64,000 bases of DNA, taken from NCBI GenBank assembly GCA_031002005.1, contig CM061919.1:224190739-224254738 (forward strand). Reading direction: 5' to 3'. Source of the DNA: Vandiemenella viatica (lineage: Eukaryota > Arthropoda > Insecta > Orthoptera > Morabidae). The position numbers and the translations under genes were made by a program. Below are positions 55,560 to 64,000 of this stretch, piece after piece (within the stretch, counting starts at the first letter, position 1; the number at the start of each line of letters is the position of its first letter). The notes under the pieces were generated by a model. That model was given only the letters and a program-made list of their open reading frames with translations. It was not told where the DNA came from and did not search any database.

Positions 55560-56080
55560 TACAATGCGACAGTCTGCAAACACCTGAATGTAGCTGTTCA
55601 AAGTCACTATGCACATCGTGCCCGGTGTGGGGTTACGCATCAAAAACTATGCTGGGCCGACTGCAAACAATGCAAAATAGAGCACTACATGTGCCGAACC
55701 GGATTCCAACTGCTGACCTGCATGAAGCCGCAGGAGTCCCGCTGCTCCATGAAAGAATATTGAAGATTACCAAATCTTTCTACATAGCATCAAGAAAGTC
55801 CACTAATTGCCAACCTCGGGCAGTACTACAATACTTACGACAAACACAAAAGACCACTCGTACTGGCCTCGCATTTGGGAGGACGCGGGTTCGAATCCCC
55901 GTCCGAGTATCCAGATTTGAGTTTTCCATGGTTTCCCCAAATCACTCCAGGCGAATGCCGGGATGCTTCCTTCAAAAAGGCCATGGCCGAATTCCTTCCC
56001 GTTCCTTGTCCGTCGACGAGGCGTAAAGCCATAAGAAAAAAAAAGACCACTGTCCATTCTAACCAACAACTATGAGCACA
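55560..56080 (+). pseudogene. Jockey-type LINE RT C-terminus, split by a SINE
   Basis: VWGYASKTMLGRLQTMQNRA, NRIPTADLHEAAGVPLLHER and ILKITKSFYIAS, then QTQKTT, followed by the SINE and RPLSILTNNYEH-like sequence after it. The 'LQxMQNRxL...LHExxG' block is the thumb region of Jockey-like RTs. It resembles the fragment at 63610-64000. 5' truncated and frameshifted. Confidence 0.75.
55859..56040 (+). repeat. SINE-A copy, both ends shortened
   Basis: Starts at cgtactggcctcgcatttggg, B box ggttcgaatccccgtcc, core, then an internal deletion joins ccttgtc to cgtcgacgaggcgtaaagcc before the A tail. Perfect 11-bp duplication aaaagaccact at 55848-55858 and 56041-56051 shows that it inserted into the LINE as a shortened copy. 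Confidence 0.93.
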
Positions 56081-56512
56081 ATAAAGACAAACCCACAGGA
56101 AAGCCACTTGTAAGTCTGAAGGAAATTTCCATTCGCTTCTACTGTTAGCAAATGAAAGCAGAAATTGATCACGGGCGCAGGCGAGAAAATCTTCCTGTTC
56201 TGGGGTAAAATTCCTTAACACTGCAGTTACGAAACAAAATCAATAGCGTACATACCATCAGTGCTGGCACGTGTTGAATGTCTTTGAGTACTTTTCATAG
56301 AGATAGAAAGAAGCCTGCACACATTCCGTTTCTTGAATCTGGAAAATAAAATGTGAATTAAACTTACAAAGATATGAATTGTAAAGCTATTGCTAGGAAG
56401 AAAGTGGATTAAGATCTTTGGCGAAACTGAGAGTCCGAGCATTTACAATTTACAATTGTTCCTCTAGTCTAAACCATATCTCAATTTCACAAAAACAATT
56501 CTTGCAATAAAA

Positions 56513-56657
56513 GGCCTAGTCTCGTGATGCTAATGAGCTCCTGTTCTGAGTCAAGTCTACCATTTACAGTGTGTACTTACTTTAGTTTCGGAAACGAATG
56601 GTTTCTGTCGGTGTTATAGGTCGTTGATTAAAAATAAAAGTTTCTGGTAACTTGCCC
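56513..56657 (+). mobile_element. MITE family S, solo copy
   Basis: ggcctagtctcgtgatg ... tgtcggtgttatagg ... ctggtaacttgccc. More diverged than the hAT-N4-borne copies, with an internal difference where others read gtgacaaaaagtt. Confidence 0.75.
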
Positions 56658-57461
56658 ATTACATAGGTCACAATTTTTACTGGAGTAAAAGACGTTATAC
56701 ATGTGACCAGCAAAACTTGACACGTTGTCCTACCTAAGTATATTTATTTTTGTATATATAAAATGGATGAACTGTATATAAACTAGAATCTATAATTCGT
56801 TAAAGAAAAATTAAAGATAGCTCATACTGATGAGATTCTATTATTTTTATTGGTATAAATTGATAATGAACTATATACATTTTTATTAAAAATTCACGTA
56901 AATGAACAATATTTTTGACTATTCCATTAGCTATGTAATTGAATCAACTTAAAATAATTGAAACTAATGCTAACGCTTACTGTTAAGCAGTGTTTGCGAA
57001 TTAAGTAAGATGCGAATACTAAAAGTGGCAATAGCGTTGCGGAGTAGGATACTCTTTCGTTAATTGCGAATTGATAGTAAAAATTCTCAAAGAAATTATT
57101 ATAACGAGGTGGATTGTACAAGAACCTTCTCCTTGAAAAACTACACGTATGTGCCAACTTTCATGGTGATTGGTAAAATGGTGTCAAAGTCTATATGGCT
57201 ACATTTATTTATACATATTCTAAGCCTTGTTAAACACCAAAGATGTGCGAGAGAAATCTTGCTTTTGTGTGTTTGTTAGATTGATAAACCAACACATTTG
57301 AGGTATTTATATAGCTAAAATTTTACTACTTACTTTTCTCAAACGTGGTAATGGCTAAACCACCAGTTTTTTTAATTGTTATTTTGTTTTGAATCAACGA
57401 TGCATACCATTCAGAGAAACTGCACTGTTTCAAAAAATGAAGTTTAGGCTTGGTTCATAAC
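56658..57461. other. Gene-free AT-rich stretch
   Basis: Nothing recognised. Confidence 0.45.
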
Positions 57462-57800
57462 TTTTAATTTTAATTTAATTTAATTTAATTTAATTGCAAT
57501 GGAGCACATGCTCCGGTGGCAATTTCCCTACACACCCAACTTCCCCCTATCCTACACTCACCTACATTTTCCCTCTACAAATTTTAACTTTAAATTCTTT
57601 TAACGTTTTCGGTAGGTTATTCATCATTCCCCTTGGTAACTCATTCCAATCCCTGACACCCTTACCTAAAAAAGAAAATCTTTCCACACCCTTGTGCCTG
57701 AAATCGAGTGCCAGCTTGTGGTCATGGTCATCTTTTCCCTTCCATGAACTACTTTTCATACCTACTGCAATATCTTTCCATGCCTCATCGCCAGTATACG
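57462..57800 (-). pseudogene. LINE family A, RT C-terminal region, copy 3
   Basis: Minus strand: YTGDEAWKDIAVGMKSSSWK, ALDFRHKGVERFSFLGKGVR, DWNELPRGMMNNLPKTLKEF. It is followed by a clean (aaatt)n tail on the plus strand at 57467-57495. It is the shortest but best-preserved copy and is truncated at cgcccaaac (57800). Confidence 0.88.
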
Positions 57801-58640
57801 CCCAAACAACCACGACATTTAGCACAATTTTTTCTACAAGAATTTTTTTGTGGGTTCTCATTTGTTTTTGTAAGTTGATCTTTTATTCTGAGACTACGCT
57901 CAAATGTAACAGTTCTATTTGAAAAATCCGTGGATAAGGATGTATCAGAATTTAAGTCTTATGAATTGGGTTCGGATCTTATGACCAAAATAATCGAGAA
58001 ATCAGCAGCCCAATATAACCTTGAAAATAGGTAAATATGACCTAAAAGAGGCAAAATATGACCAGACATTAAAATTTATTATAGATTAAAACATGCTCAA
58101 ATGTACATCATTTATTGTATGTAGCAGTCTAGCTTTCATATAGACAGCATAATTTGCTTCCGTGCCTCATTGTACCATTGGGAAATTAGTAAGAAATGTT
58201 CTCGCTTAACTTCAGCATTCAATAACAGTTTCATAGCGTTGTCGAAACGGACGGCAATTGTTGATTGGTTTACTGATTCAAGAACTTCACAGTCGAGTAA
58301 AAATATATCACCTGGTCTGTCAGAAAGTAGGGTTCCAACAAAGATATTTACAACGAATCTCCCGCAAGCATCAGTACTTTCATCCATTGATACCCAGATC
58401 TTATTGGTGCCTATCTTAGTTCTGATTGTCTGTAATAAATTTTCATAACAAGACGATAAATAGTTCTTCCTCAATGTTAGTTCGGTTGCAATCGTCTGTG
58501 GTGTGTATTTCTCCAAGAAGGATTTGAAATGATCATTGCTCACTTTATTAAATAGGATGTTGGCTGGTACCATCATTTCACACAGTTCTTTAGAAAAAAT
58601 TGTCAATCGCCGTTTGCTTTGTCGAGTTGAATGTTGTGAT

Positions 58641-60207
58641 TAAGGATTGCAATCCAGCAGTGTTTTCAATCCCGCGGGATCCGCGCGGGATTTGTGCCAA
58701 TCCCGCGGGATCCGTGCGGGATTGGCTCAAACAGTTTTTTAACGCTTATATTTAAAACATAATTGCTCTAAACGTTAATAAATTAAATAATAATTAAATT
58801 AATAAATCAATTTTAATGTTAAATGATAAAAATTAATAGTTAACAATAATTTAATTGGCAAATTGATATTAAAACTTTTTAGCGTGTCTTAAGATCATTT
58901 CGAGGTTTTACATTTTTGTTTTTTAGTCAAAACCAATTTTTAAATAAATAATAAAAAATGGAAAATATTCAGTGGTAGGTCATATTATGTGCCTTAGAAT
59001 ACATCACATGAATTTAAAAACATGGTTTGCTTAGTGGACAAGTTACCAAAGTTTTTTTTTTTTTAAATTCTAAATAAACATTCCATAACACCGAGAGAAA
59101 GCATTCCATTTCACTAAGTGAAGGGAATATACTCTGTAAAGTCTAGATTTGGCTCAGAACAAGATCTCAAAACTTTTTGTCACTGCACAAGCACGAGACT
59201 TGGCTTTTTTTCTTTTTTTTTACAAAAATTGTTTTTGTGGGATTCTTTATTATATCTCCTGATTCCTTGATTTGATTCAATGTTATTAAAAGAAACTACT
59301 CACCAACACTTAAACTGTCAAGTATTTCAATTTTACGTTTTAAGAGTGCAAATTATTACTTTTTAGTAAGAAGGGAGACTTTCTCGGCGAATGATTGCAG
59401 TGAAATTTTCATAGGTTGTATCTCCGGATTTCATTGTAAAAACGCGAGATTTCACACGTGAGGGAGACGGCGGAGGCAGCCGTCGAAGTATGGTGTTCCT
59501 ACAACACAATTCGTCGATACAACCGTGAATACTTCATTACAACTTTTTTTGCCTTTAGTCGAAATAATAACAAGGAGAAGAGGTATTAATCTATAGCCTG
59601 AGCGGCACTATGTAAACAGGCGGCTTTCGTGAAAGTAACGCATTGAGGCAGCGGCCAAAACAGCAATAAGTCAAAGGATATACAATTGCCAATAAATAGG
59701 TATGTGATTAAAATTGCGATAACATTAGTTTCCTATCAACGAATAATCAAATTTTCAGTCGCAAAAAAGGAAATTGTCACAATAACTTTATGTGCAAATA
59801 CAGAAAATGGGAATAATGAAACCGTGAATAAAAAGCTGTAACTTTGTAGTTCAGATAACGTTTGCAACATATAAAAAATAATTATATAGTTACAAAATGG
59901 TACTAAATACGCAAGATAACTCAAATTACAGAAATGTGTACTCGAAAATGAATACGTAAAAGTGTATCTATTTACTTACGAATGACGAAGGTTGACAAAA
60001 ACAAACGTTTGTTCACACGAGCCAAATACCAACTGGAAGGGTGTAGGCAAACAGTGCAATACATCCGATAGAGACCGAGTGGGGCAGCGAGTTACGCACT
60101 GACACGCGTTTTATCCGCATTTTGCGGATTGCGGATCCGCCAGACTGTCTAATTATGCGGGATCCCGCGGGATTGCGGGATCCCGCTTTGCTGGATTGCA
60201 ATCCCTA
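58641..60207. mobile_element. hAT element family N4, copy 2 (inverted, 1.57 kb)
   Basis: Inverted relative to 47530-49059. The flanks gttgtgat (58633-58640) and attgtgat (60208-60215) are an 8-bp duplication with one change. Ends taaggattgcaatcc and reversed tagggattgcaatcc, with the atcccgcgggat arrays. Inserted in the hAT transposase gene. Confidence 0.93.
59037..59204 (-). mobile_element. MITE family S copy captured inside hAT N4 copy 2
   Basis: Minus-strand counterpart of 48572-48747: ggacaagttacc ... aacaccgagagaaag ... aagatctcaaaactttttgtc ... gagacttggc. Confidence 0.88.
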
Positions 60208-60215
60208 ATTGTGAT

Positions 60216-61547
60216 ACGTTATTATTGTGTTGCTGCACATGAAGTCGGTTTGTTGCAGTCACTTAAGTTTCACATAATATACAGAAAAGAACTTTTTTCG
60301 TCTGTACTAAAATACTCCTCTCCAAATTCCTTTACGTAACTCTGTAAAGTCTCACTTTCAGAAAATTTTGTTTCCGGCATGGCTGTACTAATTGATCCAC
60401 TGCAGATTTAACACTGGTTGAGGATTATTTTCAAGAGCATTGGTGACAGTGTGTGATTGGCTGAAGGCTTTGTGCTTGTTTCAACGTGTAGAGTGTGGTA
60501 TGCGGGGAATACCTGACCTTGGTATGAGGGGTTTCCCGTTAAGCAGCAGTTTGTCCGTACTGAACCATAGGAAGACAATAGGTTCCTCTCAACTTATCGG
60601 TGGGTCACTGCAGTGGACGCAATTCCCGCGTTACCGTTGCAAGTACGACATTGATTGATGCGGCTCGACTAGGGATTGACGCTGCTCCATTGTCGAATTT
60701 AAAAGGCTCGCGGATTATTAAAGTTTAGAGAGTGACAATAATTTATAACTTTAATTCTTAACTGGTGAATTCTGACCAATTCAGTGACAATTAGTTTTGT
60801 TTCTTTCTCCAGTGTATAACAGGAGTATACTTCTGTGAATAATTATCTTAATTTCTTCTCATCTAAAATTTCTATCAAACAATTACCATATTTTTCCTCA
60901 AAATATGACCATAAAAAATGTTGCAATATGACAGAAATTAGGAAAATGCCCTGAATATCCATTTATATGCTATATAAAATACATTTAAATACAATCAGAA
61001 TAGTCGAATCAATGTTTAATTCAGCATTTATGCTCAAAAAGAAAACAGGGAAAAAATATGACTTTTCTAAAGATCCAAACTCTACTTATCAACATACGTG
61101 TGTCAGATACCAACAATGCCTATGTACTTCACAAAAAACGAGTGTGTTTCCTGAGCGAGCAACGCCGATTGTCGCAGATTTAACGGCCACAATAAGTAAA
61201 ATAACGAGTAACTTCCAAACTAAGCATAGAAAACAGGTAAAATGTAGTGTGTTACTTAACCATGTTGATCAATAGGCTGAAAAACATTGCAGGGTAATAG
61301 CTTCATCCAGAGCAAAGCAAATATGCGCCGAAACATTTTAGGTTTGTCGTTACCGATGAACAAATACAAGGATAATCACAAATATTGGACCTTTCTTATG
61401 GTTTTGGGGTGAAACCATATATGTATGTCAAATTTAATGGACTCACCAATATGTGTAATGCGATATGGGTAAATCCGTGCTAAGATTCAAATTTAAGACC
61501 TTATTGGAAAACAATATTTTATTCTAATTTCATTGCTATGTCAGCTT
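60216..61547. other. hAT leader and unassigned sequence
   Basis: 60216-60385 belongs to the hAT gene. 60890-60945 has ggaaaatgccctg, whose reverse cagggcattttcc may be the outer end of that hAT, but the partner end near 57990 is not convincing. The frame at 60967-61275 is unrecognised. Confidence 0.35.
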
Positions 61548-62460
61548 GGTTCACTATACTATGTTCACTTAAGAGAGGCGGGTCAAGGTCACTCTACTCT
61601 AGCCCCACTACGTTGCCCCAGCCCCTACAGGTAAGGGAAAACAGCTGCCGCGCGTGCGCAATCATCCTCACAACGTATGTAATACAATATGTTGCATTTC
61701 ATCAGACTTTTTCTTTAGTGAAATCGAGCATTTTAATTATTTATCATGAGCGAAATTAGTGAATTGTGAGTCCTAGAAACTGCGTGTTTTGCCAACTTCA
61801 ATTTCATATGTTAATAAAGATAAAAATTATTTACATGATATCAATGAATAAAATTTACTGCTTCCAGTCATTAGTTTTAATTTTAAAAATTGCACGGGAC
61901 ATTTAGAGAATTAAATCCAATTTTTATGTGATCCCCAGTGGAAGTTAATTCTCGAAACACGTCGTATAAATTTTCAAATTAAAATGATAGTGACTGGATT
62001 TTTTCTTTGAATTTTGAGTGATATCTTTCCGAACGTCATCCGTGAAAGGGGGATTGTGTTCCTTTGGAGAAGAAAGGGATGGATGGCCCTGGAACCTTCA
62101 GCTGGCTTTCGCTATAAAGATGCTGCACTGTTTGTAACGAAACCCCACACGCCTCTGCTGTCATTTTTTGCGGTTCCCTAAAAAGTATATTAACTTTCTC
62201 TTTAGAGTTATCTAGCGTCTAAAAAAATTATACACATAAAAAAATAATTGTTTTTGACTGTCGTCTAATATAACAACTATCTGACGCCATTTCACTTGAC
62301 ATGATGTATTCCTATAAACTCGAAAATTCTGCGCCATACGACAATGCCTCTTGCCTGCCTGTAGGCAGGGTCTGCTCGGACGGGAAGGTGAGATGAGGCG
62401 CGGGGCGAGGGGAATATGACCTTGACACGCCATACGAGAGCGAACAAGGTATAACTTGCA
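61548..62460. mobile_element. Possible TIR element (ggcgngtcaaggtca ends)
   Basis: Left gttcacttaagagaggcggg then tcaaggtcac, and right reversed gttcgctctcgtatggcgtg then tcaaggtcat, align in inverted orientation with agcccc and cgcccc following. The interior is AT-rich without coding motifs. Target duplication not found. Confidence 0.4.
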
Positions 62461-62727
62461 AGGGTATTAGGTAACATGGCATTAATCAGCTGTGATAAAA
62501 GCTGAATTATCGATGGCAGCTTTTCGTGGCAAAGTACACAAAAATCCAGAACTCTATAATAAAGAACGGCGGCAACACTAGCTGCGATCCACAGTTCACT
62601 TTCATGGAAATTTTTGAATATTTATGCCGTGAAACAACCACGTGAACATTTTAAAGGTGACTGAAGGCATTTATTGGATTTGTGTACCAGGAACAGGCAG
62701 CGGAAACATTGAATTTTTTTAACAACT

Positions 62728-62875
62728 TTCATTCCTCCCAGCATTCGCTTTGAGTGACTAAGGAAAACCACGGAAAACCCCAGTCAGGATGGCCGGAGGT
62801 TTGACCCCCGTTCTCCCGAATGGCAGGTAGTAGTATGAATTCGCACCACTCCAGCCTCGGTCGGAAACATTGAAC
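62728..62875 (-). repeat. SINE-B partial copy
   Basis: Reverse of the SINE-B core (tcccagcattcgc, ctaaggaaaaccacgg, aggatggccgg) and B-box region tttgacccccg, ending in accactccagcctcggt. The 3' part and tail are absent and the palindrome of the 50-kb copies is not preserved. Confidence 0.75.
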
Positions 62876-63400
62876 TTAGGTCTACAAGATTTTTCTTTTT
62901 CCTTTTTTTTTTTATGTTCGGGTTTAAGGTTAACGTCCTTGATGAGCAGAGTCGTGATTTGCAGAGCCCTTGTGTCCAGTGGGGCGGCTATCAGCGAGAG
63001 TTGAGTAGGGCTCGGTAGCGGTATAGGCTTCACGTCACGCGCTGTAAAACCATTCTAAATAATCCCTTGGCCACTTCTTCAGCTGACGTAGCTTCTGGCA
63101 ATCCAGTGACAACGAGGCGTCGCGGTCTGCCTGGCACCTTCATCGCACAGCCGATGTCTTGATCCTTGAGATGTTGTTTGATGATTTCGTCGTCTGTTAG
63201 ACCCGAACATACCACGAGAAGCACGTCTTGCCTCGGCCATGCGAGTATTATAAGCGCGGCAATAGAGTGCAGGAAATCCAACAATGCGCCGGACTGTGGT
63301 TGTGCAGGACCTACTTCGGCGTTATTGGCCTCCTTGTTCGACCATATTCAACGTCTGTTCCGCCATGTTAGACAACGTGACAGCCAGGTGGATTTGGCAA
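62800..63400 (-). pseudogene. Jockey-type LINE ORF1 (gag-like) fragment
   Basis: Minus strand: TDDEIIKQHLKDQDIGCAMK, then VPGRPRRLVVTGLPEATSAE and EVAKGLFRM. A frameshift follows, then PIPLPSPTQLSLIAAPLDTR and ALQITTLLIKDVNLKPEHKK. The 'RxLVVxGLPxxTSxEEVxxxL' stretch resembles the PRE-type gag domain that precedes zinc knuckles in Jockey ORF1, which packages element RNA. No zinc knuckles are visible. On the minus strand it lies downstream of the RT piece at 63610-64000, so the two are from different copies. Confidence 0.5.
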
Positions 63401-63609
63401 GTTGAGCGTCGAGCTTACGTTGATTTCAAACAAATTTAAAGGATTGACTCTTCGGTGAAGGACCATGCTACTGCAATGCGGTAATGTCATCTTCACCAGT
63501 CTCAGCATTAAAGCTGATCGGTTTGGTGTTGCTGTCCTGGGATATTTCCTCCCTCAGTCTTCTCTTGAGTTGTCTTCTCTTCACTTCTGGTTGGTCGTCT
63601 TGATGGCGT

Positions 63610-64000
63610 ATTATTAATTGTTCCTTAGCGCTCCGTCAGCACCAATGGCCTGCTATGTTTGTCAGCGGCAGTTTCATATTCGCCGAGACAATTGACCAGT
63701 GGATTGGCAGAGTGATGTGCTGCACTGTAGAATTTATAGGCATGTTGCCGGAACCTGTCAATGAGCTTCTCTGTTCCCGATGCCTCGTGGACTGCGACGG
63801 TGGGGAAACGGTTGGGCAGATGTACTGCCCGCTTCAGTGTTCTGTTTTGCAGCACCTGCAACTTTCTGAGGTGGCGATTAGCAGCGTACGCCCAGACGAG
63901 GCAAACATATTAAATTACCGGCCTAATCAAGGAGCAATAAATGGCAACTCCTAGGTGTGGTGCCAACGAACTTTCCAGTTTAAGTATAGGGTAAAGAGAC
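63610..64000 (-). pseudogene. Jockey-type LINE RT C-terminus, runs off the window
   Basis: Minus strand: LGVAIYCSLIRPVI-stop-YVCLVWAYAANRHLRKLQ, VLQNRTLKRAVHLPNRFPTV, AVHEASGTEKLIDRFRQHAY and NCLGEYETAADKHSRPLVLT, stop near 63625. This is the post-catalytic thumb region ending in the usual HSRPL tail. The catalytic part would lie beyond the right edge. Similar to the fragment at 55560-56080. Confidence 0.8.

Larger units (their letters stand above)
58136..60385 (-). pseudogene. hAT transposase (CGGBP1-like), split by a hAT N4 element
   Basis: The N-terminal part begins MPETKFSESETLQSYVKEFG at 60385 with FSTDEKSSFLYIM, the site of the BED-like zinc finger (CETxxxCNK...QQH in shifted frames). 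After the N4 insertion (58641-60207) it continues TRQSKRRLTIFSKELCEMMV, PANILFNKVSNDHFKSFLEK, LRKNYLSSCYENL, NKIWVSMDESTDACGRFVVN (DES/T motif region) and PGDIFLLDCEVLESVN. It breaks off after LLLNAEVKREHFLLIS. CGGBP1 itself is thought to derive from such a hAT. The C-terminal half is missing and several frames are broken. Confidence 0.85.

Overview
This window looks like repeat-dominated eukaryotic intergenic or intronic DNA, most likely from an insect. The reasons are the AT-rich composition with no long open reading frames, several tRNA-derived SINE families with A-rich tails, Tc1/mariner, hAT and PIF/Harbinger transposons, and several non-LTR retrotransposon fragments of insect type. The commonest SINE resembles elements I associate with hemimetabolous insects such as termites, cockroaches and stick insects; that placement is an inference from memory. 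I found no convincing host protein gene, no functional tRNA or rRNA gene, no CRISPR array and nothing bacterial. Almost every open frame over 60 codons is a chance frame or a decayed transposon reading frame.

Layout. 1-8 kb: a 95-bp tandem duplication, a decayed non-LTR RT, a gutted Harbinger transposase with a SINE beside it, a 160-bp tandem duplication, and an inverted-repeat element carrying a cysteine-rich Ginger/KRBA2-like tail. 8-16 kb: a SINE, a 5'-truncated LINE, a 3.3-kb hAT-type element with a second hAT inside it, a hAT MITE, and a Tc1 element with a mariner-derived MITE inside. 16-29 kb: SINEs, three LINE 3' ends, a possible solo LTR and a poly-G/C-rich Harbinger MITE. 29.7-34.2 kb: a four-level nest (MITE > long-inverted-repeat element > LINE > TA-target element). 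34.4-37.8 kb: a nearly readable Tc1 element, then a mariner split by another TIR element. 38.5-43.4 kb: a LINE, a strong heat-shock-element/TATA promoter, a SINE split by a hAT MITE, and a Harbinger-like element holding two SINEs and another Harbinger MITE. 45.8-50.8 kb: a hAT MITE, a five-unit satellite with alternating unit types, a 1.5-kb hAT element and a tandem SINE pair. 52-64 kb: SINEs, a 189-bp tandem duplication carrying CRE palindromes upstream of a TATA box, a LINE split by a SINE, a CGGBP1-like hAT gene split by the second (inverted) copy of the 1.5-kb hAT element, and Jockey-type LINE pieces running off the right edge.

The strongest results are insertion histories proved by target-site duplications. 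hAT-type 8-bp duplications flank seven elements; most fit nTnnnnAn. TTA or TAA flanks the Harbinger-type elements and TA flanks the Tc1/mariner-type ones. In two cases, removing the insert rejoins an open reading frame. I see no cooperating gene system. The most interesting regulatory candidates are the four-box heat-shock element near 39.5 kb and the duplicated CRE block near 54 kb.
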